DNA of 64,000 nt from Phyllobacteriaceae bacterium (GCA_016711085.1 JADJTR010000002.1:620001-684000), one strand, 5' to 3'; positions 26,731-35,266 are shown, counted from the first letter of the stretch. Notes: generated by a model not told the origin, from the letters alone. A program made the numbers and translations.

Positions 26731-27869
26731 GATGACTCCTTGGGTGGCTTGGGGATGTTGATTTTCTGCGGGGCGAAGAGCCCGGATTCGGCGTCGCCAT
26801 GGCAGGCGGCGCAATTGACCGGGCCGCCGATGTCCTTGCGCTTGAAGGTCTCGGCCGGAACGTCGTCGTGAATGCGCTTCCAGCGCGCGGTGGCGGTGAT
26901 GCGCAGCGGCTCGGCGGCGTCGGGCTGACGGAAGGAATTGGCGGCGCGAGTGTCGTAATGCCCGGCGGCGTTGGCGACGAGCCAGTCTCGGATATTCTCC
27001 ATCGCCCCGGCGTCGAGCGACGCGTCCTCGCCGAAATGGTCGTCGAGCGTCGCCATGATTTTTTCCCACGACGCGGCCGGCAGCAGGCTCGGGTGGTGCG
27101 GCGTGTGGCAGTCGCCGCACTCGGCTTTCCATTCGGCCAGAACGGGGCCGGACGGAATGAAGGGCGCGGGCAGGCGATCGGCCCAGGAAACGATGGCGAA
27201 CGTCGCGGCGGCCAGGCCCAGAAGCGCGAGCGTGGCGACAACGGGACGGGCGGCGCGCTTTGGCGTGGAGTCCGGGCGGGGGCGCTTGAGGCCGGTCACC
27301 ATGGCGCGGGCGAGGTTTTCCTTCTCGCGGCGCGATTCGAAAATCACGCCGCCGAGATGCAGCGCCACGAGGCCAATAACGCCCCAGGCGAGAAATTCAT
27401 GGATTTCCTTGGCCGTGCGTCCGCTTGCATAGCTGGACAGCGCCGCCAAGGGGCCCTGGCGCACGACGCCGCCAAGCGTCCACAGACCGGTCAGGGCGAG
27501 GGCGACGATGATCGCCAGCAGCGCGTAGACCATCAGCGCGCCGAGCGGATTGTGGCCGTAGCCTGCGGCATGCTTGCCTGACAAATGGGCGCGGACGCCG
27601 GCGAGCGAAGGCGGAAACGACGAGAAACGTGCGTGGGTCGCGCCGGTCAGTCCCCAGACGAGGCGAAAGGCGATCAGCGCGGCGGCGGCGTAGCCGGCCC
27701 AGAGGTGGAAGTCGAGCCAGTTTTTCGGACCGAAAAAGCCTGAAAGCGCAGCGCCTGCGACGAAGATGACCAGCAGCCAATGGAACAACCGCACGCCGGC
27801 GTCCCATACGCGCACGTCGCCGCTCGCGGTCTCGCCGCTGGTTCCCGATTGATTTGCGATTCTGTCCAT
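26727..27869 (-). CDS. cytochrome b561-type protein fused to a DHC diheme cytochrome domain
   Basis: A 380-residue protein with two parts. Residues about 15-200 form a four-helix cytochrome b561 domain (VWDAGVRLFHWLLVIFVAG, FHLWAGYAAAALIAFRLVWG, a third helix, and EIHEFLAWGVIGLVALHLGG) with candidate heme-ligand histidines. After a fifth helix (VVATLALLGLAAATFAIVSW), residues about 245-380 form a diheme c domain with CGDCH and CAACH and the LLPAASWEKIMATLDDHFG block. It should pass quinol electrons to the periplasmic SHP/DHC pair. First gene of the operon. Confidence 0.88.
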   Translation of the reverse strand: MDRIANQSGTSGETASGDVRVWDAGVRLFHWLLVIFVAGAALSGFFGPKNWLDFHLWAGYAAAALIAFRLVWGLTGATHARFSSFPPSLAGVRAHLSGKHAAGYGHNPLGALMVYALLAIIVALALTGLWTLGGVVRQGPLAALSSYASGRTAKEIHEFLAWGVIGLVALHLGGVIFESRREKENLARAMVTGLKRPRPDSTPKRAARPVVATLALLGLAAATFAIVSWADRLPAPFIPSGPVLAEWKAECGDCHTPHHPSLLPAASWEKIMATLDDHFGEDASLDAGAMENIRDWLVANAAGHYDTRAANSFRQPDAAEPLRITATARWKRIHDDVPAETFKRKDIGGPVNCAACHGDAESGLFAPQKINIPKPPKESS

Positions 27870-27953
27870 GCCCGGCTTGTGGCGCGCCGCGCATGACAGA
27901 AAGCTGACAAGTCATTGCCAGGCGAGGCTTTTCGCCCGCGATCCCTCGGCCCG

Positions 27954-28832
27954 TCAGCGCGTCGGCACTGGCGTCGGACCGGAATAGTCGTAGAAGCCCC
28001 GGCCGGATTTGCGCCCGAGCCAGCCGGCCTCGACATATTTCACCAGCAGCGGGCAGGGCCGGTATTTGGAATCGGCCAGCCCGTCATAGAGCACCTGCAT
28101 GATCGACAGGCAGGTGTCGAGTCCGATGAAATCGGCCAATTGCAGCGGTCCCATCGGGTGGTTGGCGCCGAGCCGCATGGCGGTGTCGATGGCGTCGACC
28201 GAACCGACGCCCTCGTAGAGCGTATAGATCGCTTCGTTGATCATCGGCAGCAGGATGCGGTTGACGATGAAGGCGGGAAAATCCTCCGCCATGGTCGAGG
28301 TCTTGTCGAGCGAGGCGACGAACTCTTTCGCCGCCGAAAAGGTCGCGTCGTCGGTGGCGATGCCGCGCACCAATTCGACCAGCTTCATCACCGGCACGGG
28401 ATTCATGAAATGTATGCCGATGAACCGGTTCGGCCGGTCGGTTTGCGAGGCGAGGCGGGTGATCGAAATCGACGACGTGTTGGTCGCCAGCATCGTGTCG
28501 GGCCGAGCACCGGGCAAAGCTGGGTGAAAATCTTCTTCTTGACCGCCTCATCCTCGGTCGCCGCCTCGATGACGAGATCTGCGGGCGCCAGATCGGCGTA
28601 AGTGGGGGCGGCGGAAATGCGGGCCACCGCCTCGGCGCGGGCCATTTCGTCGAGCTTGCCGGAGGCGACGGCGCGCGACAGGGTGCCATTGACGGTGGCG
28701 GCCCTTTTCGACGCGGTCCATGGTGACGTCATTGAGGAGTACGCGATAGCCGGCGAGGGAGGCGACATGGGCGATGCCGCTGCCCATTTGTCCCGAGCCG
28801 ATGACGCCGATCGTTTTGATCCTGCCGGTCAT
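27954..28832 (-). CDS. 3-hydroxybutyryl-CoA dehydrogenase, two frameshifts
   Basis: A 3-hydroxyacyl-CoA dehydrogenase of about 292 residues (HbdA/PaaH type), NAD(P)-dependent and active on beta-hydroxybutyryl-CoA or related acyl-CoA. Visible are IGVIGSGQMGSGIAHV, LVIEAATEDEAVKKKIF, NTSSISITRLA, the catalytic GIHFMNPVPVMKLVE and PAFIVNRILLPMINEA with a GRGFYDY end. The frame is broken twice: one extra G near 28705 (EKGRH for EKAATVNG) and one missing C near 28504 (before RPDTMLATN). The two shifts cancel, so both ends are in frame. It is downstream of etfBA after a terminator, in a context suiting acyl-CoA oxidation. Confidence 0.85.
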
Positions 28833-28877
28833 GTTCGTTACGATCCCGGAGGGGATCGCCTTCCCTGTTATTGTGCA

Positions 28878-28935
28878 GCGCAAAAATATCGGCCGGGGGG
28901 ACTGCCGTCCAGCCCGGCCGCGGCTATTTTTGCGC
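28878..28935 (-). terminator. strong terminator after etfBA
   Basis: A long inverted repeat, GCGCAAAAATA at one end and TATTTTTGCGC at the other, encloses a second stem GGCCGGG/CCCGGCC and a small GGAC/GTCC hairpin. On the minus strand it reads as a GC hairpin followed by AUAUUUUUG, 16 nt after the etfA stop. The A/T-run symmetry would let it work in both directions. Confidence 0.75.
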
Positions 28936-28950
28936 GCCTTTCGGCCAAAC

Positions 28951-29880
28951 TCAAAGCGCTTTTTCGAGTTCCGGCAGGATGACGAACAGGTCGCCGACGA
29001 TGCCGAAATCGGCCACCTGGAAGATCGGCGCCTCCTCGTCCTTGTTGATGGCGACGATGACCTTGGAATCCTTCATGCCGGCCAGATGCTGGATGGCGCC
29101 GGAAATGCCGCAGGCGATGTAAAGCTGCGGGGCGACGACCTTGCCCGTCTGGCCGACCTGCCAGTCATTCGGGGCGTAACCCGCATCGACGGCGGCGCGC
29201 GAGGCGCCGACCGCCGCGCCGAGCTTGTCGGCGACGGGCAGGATGACTTCCTTGAATTTTTCCGAAGAACCGAGCGCGCGGCCGCCGGAAATGATGATCT
29301 TGGCCGAGGTCAGCTCCGGGCGGTCGCCGCCGGAAAGCTTGTTCTCGACGAAGGCCGACAGGCCCGGATCGCCGGGGACGCCGACGCTCTCCACCTTGGC
29401 CGAACCGCCATCGGCGGCGGCGGCGAAGGAGGCGGTGCGCACCGTGACGACCTTCTTGGCGTCGGTCGATTGCACTGTCTGGATGGCGTTGCCGGCATAG
29501 ATCGGCCGTTTGAACGTGTCGGAGGAAACCACATCGATGATTTCGGAGATTTGCATGACATCGAGCAGGGCGGCGACGCGCGGCAGCACGTTCTTGCCCA
29601 TCGACGTCGCCGGGGCGACGATGGCGTCGTAGCCGCCGGCGAGCGATACGATCAGCGCCGCGACCGGTTCGGCGAGGCCGTCGGCAAGGCTGTCGGCTTC
29701 GGCGAGCAGGACTTTCCCGGCGCCGGCCAGTTTCGCGGCGGCGTCGGCGGCGCCCTTGGCGCCCTTGCCGGCGACCAGAACATGAACGTCGGAACCCATT
29801 TTCAGGGCAGCGGTCAGCGCCTTGGCGGTCTGGTCGGACAAGCTGGCGTTGTCATGGTCGGCGAGGAGAAGAATGGCCAT
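28951..29880 (-). CDS. etfA: electron transfer flavoprotein alpha subunit
   Basis: A 309-residue EtfA that binds FAD and, with EtfB, carries electrons from acyl-CoA dehydrogenases to ETF:quinone oxidoreductase. The C-terminal FAD domain is clear: IIISGGRALGSSEKFKEV, VGASRAAVDAGYAPNDWQVGQTGK, VAPQLYIACGISGAIQHLAGM and KVIVAINKDEEAPIFQVADFG. The gap to etfB is 20 bp. Followed by a strong terminator. Confidence 0.96.
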   Translation of the reverse strand: MAILLLADHDNASLSDQTAKALTAALKMGSDVHVLVAGKGAKGAADAAAKLAGAGKVLLAEADSLADGLAEPVAALIVSLAGGYDAIVAPATSMGKNVLPRVAALLDVMQISEIIDVVSSDTFKRPIYAGNAIQTVQSTDAKKVVTVRTASFAAAADGGSAKVESVGVPGDPGLSAFVENKLSGGDRPELTSAKIIISGGRALGSSEKFKEVILPVADKLGAAVGASRAAVDAGYAPNDWQVGQTGKVVAPQLYIACGISGAIQHLAGMKDSKVIVAINKDEEAPIFQVADFGIVGDLFVILPELEKAL

Positions 29881-29900
29881 TTTGTTTCCCTTTCCGTCCC

Positions 29901-30647
29901 TTAAAGCACGCCGGCCGATTTGAGGCTCGACACAAGCTCCTGCACTGTCTTGACCTTGACGCCGGCCTTTCGGCCGCCCGGCTCTTCGGTCTTCAGCACC
30001 TTGAGACGCGCCCTGACCTCGACGCCGTAGTCGGCCGGGGATTTTTCATCGAGCGGCTTTTTCTTCGCCTTCATGATGTTGGGCAGCGAAGCGTAGCGCG
30101 GCTGGTTGAGCCGCAGATCGGTGGTGATGATCGCCGGCATCTTGACCGAAACGACCTGCAGGCCGCCGTCGACTTCGCGAGTGACCTTGGCGTTTCCGCC
30201 ATCGATCTCGACCTTGGAGGCGAATGTGCCCTGGCTCCAGCCGGTCAGCGCGGCGAGCATCTGGCCGGTCTGGTTGGCGTCGTCGTCGATGGCCTGCTTG
30301 CCGAGAATGACGAGGCCGGGCTGCTCGGCGTCGACAACGCCCTTCAACAGCTTGGCGACGGTCAGCGGCTCGACGGTTTCGTCGACCTTGACGAGGATGG
30401 CGCGGTCGGCGCCCATGGCGAGCGCGGTGCGAAGGGTTTCCTGCGCCTGGGCCGGACCGATCGAGACAACGATGATCTCTTCGACCTTGCCGGCTTCCTT
30501 GAGGCGGATCGCCTCTTCGACGGCGATTTCATCGAACGGGTTCATCGACATCTTGACGTTGGCGAGGTCGACGCCCGATCCGTCGGCCTTGACGCGAATC
30601 TTGACGTTGTAATCGACGACCCGCTTGACGGGGACGAGAACCTTCAT
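29901..30647 (-). CDS. etfB: electron transfer flavoprotein beta subunit
   Basis: A 248-residue EtfB with the usual start MKVLVPVKRVVDYNVKIRVK, the AMP-binding region ILVKVDETVEPLTVAKLL and LGKQAIDDDANQTGQMLAALTGW, and the conserved LRLNQPRYASLPNIMKAKKKPL. A GAGAGG ribosome site precedes the ATG. First gene of the etfBA operon. Its promoter should lie between the start and the MITE-like element that begins 60 bp upstream. Confidence 0.96.
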   Translation of the reverse strand: MKVLVPVKRVVDYNVKIRVKADGSGVDLANVKMSMNPFDEIAVEEAIRLKEAGKVEEIIVVSIGPAQAQETLRTALAMGADRAILVKVDETVEPLTVAKLLKGVVDAEQPGLVILGKQAIDDDANQTGQMLAALTGWSQGTFASKVEIDGGNAKVTREVDGGLQVVSVKMPAIITTDLRLNQPRYASLPNIMKAKKKPLDEKSPADYGVEVRARLKVLKTEEPGGRKAGVKVKTVQELVSSLKSAGVL

Positions 30648-31106
30648 GGGAAAACCTCTCGTGGCTTGGGTTGTGGCCGTGCTCTACGCATGAAGCACGC
30701 GCCGGTCTAGAGCGTTTCTCGATCAAATTGAATCGTTTGAGCACCGAGATTTCGCGACTTGGCCAGAAGCGGAAGGCGACGCGATGCGCGCATCGCCAGC
30801 GTTTCGCGATGCCGTCCAGGGCGGGAAAGACCAAGCTGAAACGATTGCAATTCGCCAATGAAAACAGCGCACTGGCCGATCCGGCTTGGCGGTGCTTTCC
30901 GTTCCGGCCATGTCGAAATCCTCGCGCGATATTCATATCGCGCTCCGGTCTTCTCCTCGCCGGATCGAAAAATCCCTGCCATCAAACTGCTCCAATTTGA
31001 GCGAGAAACGCTCTAGCCGATTGCCGACACCGGCGGCTCTAAATCCGGCCTGGCCAACGGCCGACCGTCTAGTTCCGGTTGACGTGCACGTCAATACGCC
31101 CTTCGC
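30648..31106. other. 459-bp intergenic stretch holding a MITE-like element
   Basis: No credible gene is present between etfB and the rhomboid gene. Small open frames here have no Shine-Dalgarno sequence and no family-like composition. Most of the stretch (30707-31016) is the inverted-repeat element listed separately. About 60 bp on the etfB side and 90 bp on the rhomboid side remain for regulation and 3' ends. Confidence 0.7.
30707..31016. mobile_element. 310-bp MITE-like element with 24-bp terminal inverted repeats
   Basis: The left end CTAGAGCGTTTCTCGATCAA (continuing ATTG) and the inverted right end CTAGAGCGTTTCTCGCTCAA (ATTG) match at 23 of 24 positions. The interior is non-coding and contains further palindromes, including GATGCGCGCATC and the perfect hairpin GCGCGATAT-TC-ATATCGCGC at 30924-30943. 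No transposase is encoded. I see no clear target-site duplication, though CTAG is present at both outer edges. I interpret it as a non-autonomous element or large palindromic repeat. Confidence 0.6.
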
Positions 31107-31868
31107 TTAACCTTCCCGGCCGCGGCCCCAGCGCGGCGCTTCGAGCGGCGGCGGCGGCGTCTCGATCTCGACCGCGACCGGGGTGACGATTTCGCGGTCG
31201 AACAACGGCACGCCCGGCCGACGCAGAACGAGCACCAGCAAGCCGCCGGCGATCAACCCGCCGACATGGGCGGCGTAGGAAACGCCATCCTCGAGATCGG
31301 CCAGCAACATGAAGATCTGCAGGCCGACCCAGAACAGCAGCGGGTAAATCGCCGGCAAGCGCAGGGGAATGCGCCCCAGCGCCAGCACCCAGATGCGCAC
31401 TTTCGGATGCAGCAGCAGATAGGCGGCGATGATGCCGGCGACGGCGCCGGACGCGCCGATCAGCGGGACGTCGGATTGCGGCGCGATCATCCCGTGGACG
31501 AAAGCGCCCGCGGCGGCGCAGGCGAGATAGAACAACAGGTATTTCACATGCCCCATCGCGTCCTCGACATTGTCGCCGAAGACCCAGAGAAACAGCATGT
31601 TGCCGCCCAGATGCAGCAAATTGCCGTGCAGGAAGGCGTAGGAGAGATAGGTCGCCGACTCCGGCACCAGCAGCCAGTCCGGCGCGGGCGCGCCGTCGTT
31701 GACGACGACCGGCACATAACCGAAACCGTAGGTCGCGGCCGTGGCGAAGGCCTCGGAATTGAGATTGACGCCAAGATAGACCAGCACGTTGGCGGCGATC
31801 AGGGCGATGGTGACGAATTGCGCCTTGATGTGGCGAAGCTGGTTGGCGTCATGCAGGGGAATGAACAT
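31107..31868 (-). CDS. rhomboid family intramembrane serine protease
   Basis: A 253-residue rhomboid with six membrane helices. The catalytic serine is in PLIGASGAVAGIIAAY (S140) and the histidine in YAAHVGGLIAGGLL (H201). HGNLLHLGGNMLFLWVFGDN is the conserved helix-2 block and the L1 loop follows the first helix. Such enzymes cut membrane substrates; targets are unknown. The C-terminal tail is Pro-rich and cytoplasmic. It lies 6 bp downstream of the PduO-type gene and is probably in its operon. Confidence 0.92.
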   Translation of the reverse strand: MFIPLHDANQLRHIKAQFVTIALIAANVLVYLGVNLNSEAFATAATYGFGYVPVVVNDGAPAPDWLLVPESATYLSYAFLHGNLLHLGGNMLFLWVFGDNVEDAMGHVKYLLFYLACAAAGAFVHGMIAPQSDVPLIGASGAVAGIIAAYLLLHPKVRIWVLALGRIPLRLPAIYPLLFWVGLQIFMLLADLEDGVSYAAHVGGLIAGGLLVLVLRRPGVPLFDREIVTPVAVEIETPPPPLEAPRWGRGREG

Positions 31869-31874
31869 GTTCGC

Positions 31875-32447
31875 CTATCTGTCCCGGCCCGGAACCCAGA
31901 GTACATCGCGCCCGCCGTCGTCATTGGCGACACGGGCGGCGACGAACAAGAAGTCCGAGACGCGGTTGAGGTATTTGACCGCCTCGGGGTTGATCGTTTC
32001 GACCGCCGCAAGCGCACAGGCCAGCCGCTCGGCGCGCCGGGCCACCGTGCGGGCGACATGCAAATGGGCGGCGGCGGGCGAGCCGCCCGCCAGAACGAAT
32101 GATTTCAACGGGTTCAATCGCGCGTTCAGCGCATCGATGTCGGCTTCGACACGGGCGACCTGCGAGGCGACAATGCGCAGCGGCTCGAAGCCCGGGGATT
32201 TGCCGGCTTCCGGCGTCGCCAGATCGGCGCCGAGATCGAACAGGTCGTTCTGGACGCGCGCGAGCGGCGTGACGAGCGCGGACTCGGCGGGCAAGGCGGC
32301 GCAGGCGACGCCGATAAAGGCGTTGGCCTCGTCAACCGTGCCGTAGGTTTCGATGCGCAGATCGTGTTTGGGCCGGCGTTCGCCGTTGACGAGACCGGTC
32401 GTGCCGTCGTCGCCGGTGCGGGTGTAGATCCTGTTGAGCTTGACCAT
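31875..32447 (-). CDS. cob(I)yrinic acid a,c-diamide adenosyltransferase, PduO type
   Basis: A 190-residue ATP:corrinoid adenosyltransferase that forms adenosylcobalamin. The N-terminal IYTRTGDDGTTGLVNG motif binds ATP, and ETYGTVDEANAFIG, LFDLGADLAT, FVLAGGSPAAAHLHVARTVARRAER and KYLNRVSDFLFVAARV are all family blocks. It is 31 kb from cobS-cobT but shares their pathway. It is 3 bp downstream of the HIG1-domain gene. Confidence 0.93.
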   Translation of the reverse strand: MVKLNRIYTRTGDDGTTGLVNGERRPKHDLRIETYGTVDEANAFIGVACAALPAESALVTPLARVQNDLFDLGADLATPEAGKSPGFEPLRIVASQVARVEADIDALNARLNPLKSFVLAGGSPAAAHLHVARTVARRAERLACALAAVETINPEAVKYLNRVSDFLFVAARVANDDGGRDVLWVPGRDR

Positions 32448-32450
32448 CGA

Positions 32451-32645
32451 TCAGCCCGGCCGCCCGAACCAGACGGCGAGCACCAGCAACGCCACCGCGA
32501 TGAATTGCAGGGCGACGCGCGCTTGCATCAATTTGTTGGACGCCACGCCCGAACCGCCTCGCGCCATGTTGACCAGCCCGCGCACCAGAACCACCGTCAC
32601 GGCGACCATGGCGACGGCGACAAGCCATTTCAGCGGTCCGGACAT
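32451..32645 (-). CDS. HIG1-domain small membrane protein
   Basis: A 64-residue protein with two membrane helices (WLVAVAMVAVTVVLVRGLVNM and VALQFIAVALLVLAVWFG) joined by the short loop SGVASNKLMQAR. The loop with SNKLMQARVALQ is the signature of HIG1-domain twin-helix proteins, which associate with respiratory complexes in mitochondria and alphaproteobacteria. It is coupled with the PduO-type and rhomboid genes downstream. Its exact partner is unknown. Confidence 0.82.
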   Translation of the reverse strand: MSGPLKWLVAVAMVAVTVVLVRGLVNMARGGSGVASNKLMQARVALQFIAVALLVLAVWFGRPG

Positions 32646-32663
32646 GCATCTTCCTTCCCGAAG

Positions 32664-33494
32664 TCAGCCAATATTGGCGATGCCGCGATAGAATAAGCGC
32701 TGAGGCAACAAGCGTTTGGCCAGAACCGCTGCCTTTGTCGGCAGCGTCACGGCATAATGCGCGCGCGGCCGGGGGCTTTCAAGCGCCAGCTTGAGGGAGG
32801 CATAGACAGCCTCCGGACCGAGCTTGAAGCGCCCCTTGGAGCCGCCGGCGCGCATCCGCGCCAATTGCGCCTGATAGGGCTTTCGAAAGACCGAATTCTC
32901 GACATCGATGAAGCGCTCGAACCAGGCCAGCCCGTTGGCGGCGATCTTCGATTCGATCGGCCCCGGCTCGATCAGGGAAACAAAAATCCGGAACACTTTC
33001 AGTTCCTGGCGGAGGCAAAGCGACAAGCCTTCAAGCGCATGTTTGGACGCGGCATAGGCGCCACGAAACTTCGCGGGGATCAAGCCGAGAATCGAAGAAC
33101 AATTGACAATGCGGCCGTGCCTGGCCGCCCGCATGAGCGGAATGACCCGCCGGGTCAGGTCATGCCATCCGAAAAAATTGGCTTCGAACTGAAGGCGCAA
33201 GGCCTCGGTCGTCAGGTCCTCGACCGCGCCGGCCTGGGCATAAGCGCCGTTGTTGAACAAGGCGTCGAGGCCGCCGCCGGTTCGCGCCGAGACAGCCTCA
33301 ACCAAAGCGGCGATCGATTCGGGCTCGGTATAATCGAGGTAGAACGCCTCGATGCCATCGGCTTCGAGCGCAGCGAGGTCGGCAGGCTTTCGCGCGGTGG
33401 CGAAAACGCGCCAGCCATCCTTTTTCAATGCGCGGGCGCAGTAGGCGCCGATGCCCGACGATGCGCCGGTGACGATAATGGTTTTCTGCGCCAA
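32664..33494 (-). CDS. SDR family short-chain dehydrogenase
   Basis: A 276-residue short-chain dehydrogenase/reductase. The cofactor motif is IIVTGASSGIGAYCARAL (TGxxxGIG), NNG in LFNNGAYAQAG, catalytic Ser in NCSSILGLIP and the YxxxK in GAYAASKHALEGLSL. The RxFATARKPADL segment after beta-2 suggests NADP(H). I choose the TTG at 33494, with a GGAGAAAG ribosome site before it, because the region upstream of it lacks family similarity. Substrate unknown. Divergent from the YihY gene. Confidence 0.86.
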   Translation of the reverse strand: MAQKTIIVTGASSGIGAYCARALKKDGWRVFATARKPADLAALEADGIEAFYLDYTEPESIAALVEAVSARTGGGLDALFNNGAYAQAGAVEDLTTEALRLQFEANFFGWHDLTRRVIPLMRAARHGRIVNCSSILGLIPAKFRGAYAASKHALEGLSLCLRQELKVFRIFVSLIEPGPIESKIAANGLAWFERFIDVENSVFRKPYQAQLARMRAGGSKGRFKLGPEAVYASLKLALESPRPRAHYAVTLPTKAAVLAKRLLPQRLFYRGIANIG

Positions 33495-33573
33495 GACGCT
33501 CTTTCTCCCTGGGGGCTTTACGACCGGGGGTTTTGCTTCCCATATTCGCGGCGGACAGGCAACCGGAGCCGCG

Positions 33574-34443
33574 ATGCCCTTTCGCATTCCCGCCGTGAGA
33601 ATTTTTTGGGATTCGCTTTACCGCTTCGGCGTCGATGACGGCTGGGCCATGGCGAGCCATGTGGCGCTTTCGACGTTGATGGCGACGTTCCCCTTCCTGA
33701 TCTTCTCGACGGCGTTGGCCAGCTTTGTCGGCGGCAAGGAAATGCTCGACGCGGCGCTGCCCATGGTTTTCGAAGCATGGCCCAAGGAAATCGCCGGGCC
33801 GATTTCGGTGGAAGTGCGCAATGTGCTGGCGGTGCAACGCGGCGGGCTTTTGACCCTGTCGGTTCTTGCGGCGGGCTTCTTCGCCTCCAACGGCGTGGAA
33901 GCGCTGCGCACCTCGCTCAATCGCGCTTACGGGATCACGGAATTGCGTTCGGTGTTCCTGTTGCGCCTGCAAAGCATCGCCTTTGTCCTTGTCGGTGCGC
34001 TGACCCTGTTCATCGTCGGCCTGTTGCTGATCGCCATTCCGGTGGCGGTGGCGGCGATCGCCAGCCGGTTTCCCGATCTGGCCCGGTCGGTCGGCGACAT
34101 GAGCCTGTGGCGGCAGGCGCTGGCGGTGCTGATTCTGGTCGCGGGCCTGACGATCTCGCATCGCTGGCTGCCGGCGGAACGAGAACGGATGGCCGACATT
34201 TGGCCGGGCATCGCCTTGACAATTGCGTTCTGGCTCGCCGGCTCGGCGGCCTTCGTCTATTATCTCGGAAAATTCGCGACCTATTCGGCGACTTATGCCG
34301 GGCTGGCCGGCGTGGTCGCCACCATCGCCTTTCTCTACATGGTGTCGGCGATTTTCATTTATGGCGGCGAACTCAACGCCGCGATCATGCGCCAACGGCG
34401 GAACGGCCGGGCCTTGTCGCCGCCGCCACCGCCGCCGCAGTAA
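33574..34443 (+). CDS. YihY/virulence factor BrkB family membrane protein
   Basis: A 289-residue inner-membrane protein with six predicted helices of the YihY/BrkB family. Conserved blocks are DGWAMASHVALSTLMATFPFLIF near the N terminus, the FFASNGVEALRTSLNRAYG motif in the middle, and VYYLGKFATYSATYAGLAGVVATIAFLYM. The C-terminal tail is Pro-rich. The ATG at 33574 has a GGAG upstream; a longer open frame exists but begins inside the SDR gene on the other strand. Function unknown. The 3' end overlaps the convergent EamA gene by 59 bp. Confidence 0.85.
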   Translation: MPFRIPAVRIFWDSLYRFGVDDGWAMASHVALSTLMATFPFLIFSTALASFVGGKEMLDAALPMVFEAWPKEIAGPISVEVRNVLAVQRGGLLTLSVLAAGFFASNGVEALRTSLNRAYGITELRSVFLLRLQSIAFVLVGALTLFIVGLLLIAIPVAVAAIASRFPDLARSVGDMSLWRQALAVLILVAGLTISHRWLPAERERMADIWPGIALTIAFWLAGSAAFVYYLGKFATYSATYAGLAGVVATIAFLYMVSAIFIYGGELNAAIMRQRRNGRALSPPPPPPQ

Positions 34444-35266
34444 CGGCCATTCCGGCGATTTGCAGGGCATTCAGGCTTTCGCCGAACAAGGCCCATGCAA
34501 GGATCGCCGTGACGCCCGGAACAAGATAGAAAAGCGAAGCGACGCCGGCGACGGCGCCGCTTTCGATCAGCGCCATCAGCAGCAGTATGGCGCCGACAGA
34601 AAGAACCAGCACCAGCCAGGCAAGCGCAAAGGCCAGTTCGCCGGTCCACTGGAATCGCCAGGTTTCGAAGGCCATCGCCAAGAGCCCCGTCACCGCGGCG
34701 CCGCCGACATATTGCATCGCGGTCGCCGGAATGAGGTCGACGCCAGCGACAAAGCGCTTCTGCCAAATGGTTCCCAGCGCCATGGCGAAGACAGCGCCGA
34801 GACAGGCCGCGAGCGTCGCACCGGTGACGCCGGCGCCGGAGACGTCGAGTTTCGGCCACAACACCATGGCGACGCCGACCAGACCGGCGGCAAGCCCGCC
34901 CCATTGCCGGGCGGCGATGGTTTCGCCGAGCACCGGCCCTGCGAGCAGCGCGGTCAGGACCGGCTGCAGACCGACCAGCAGCGCTGACATGCCGGACGGC
35001 ATGCCGTTGCGAATGGCCCAGAACACGCCGCCGAGATACAGCCCGTGCATCAAGGCCCCGACCATGGCCGATCGGATGGCGGCGGCAATCGTTATGCGCG
35101 GGCGTTTGAGCGCCGCCATCGCCGCGGCAAACAGGCCGGCGGCGATCGCGAACCGCAGAAACAGGAAAGAAAACGGCTCGGCCCAAGGCATGGCGAGGCG
35201 CGCGCCGAGAAAACCTGTCGCCCACAGGGCGACAAACAGGAAGGCGATCCATCGGTTGGCGGTCAT
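34385..35266 (-). CDS. EamA-family (DMT) transporter
   Basis: A 293-residue protein with ten membrane helices in two EamA repeats. WIAFLFVALWATGFLGARLAM with the conserved FLFLRFAIAAGLF, SALLVGLQPVLTALLAGPVLGE in repeat one and LFYLVPGVTAILAWALFGESL in repeat two match DMT exporters. Substrate unknown. The last 20 codons overlap the YihY gene, an unusually long convergent overlap. Divergent from the 35441 gene across 174 bp. Confidence 0.86.
   Translation of the reverse strand: MTANRWIAFLFVALWATGFLGARLAMPWAEPFSFLFLRFAIAAGLFAAAMAALKRPRITIAAAIRSAMVGALMHGLYLGGVFWAIRNGMPSGMSALLVGLQPVLTALLAGPVLGETIAARQWGGLAAGLVGVAMVLWPKLDVSGAGVTGATLAACLGAVFAMALGTIWQKRFVAGVDLIPATAMQYVGGAAVTGLLAMAFETWRFQWTGELAFALAWLVLVLSVGAILLLMALIESGAVAGVASLFYLVPGVTAILAWALFGESLNALQIAGMAVTAAAVAAATRPGRSAVGA

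Noticed and set aside
30671..31000. 109-codon frame inside the MITE-like element
   Set aside because: No transposase-like motif; the frame crosses one terminal repeat and ends in the other.
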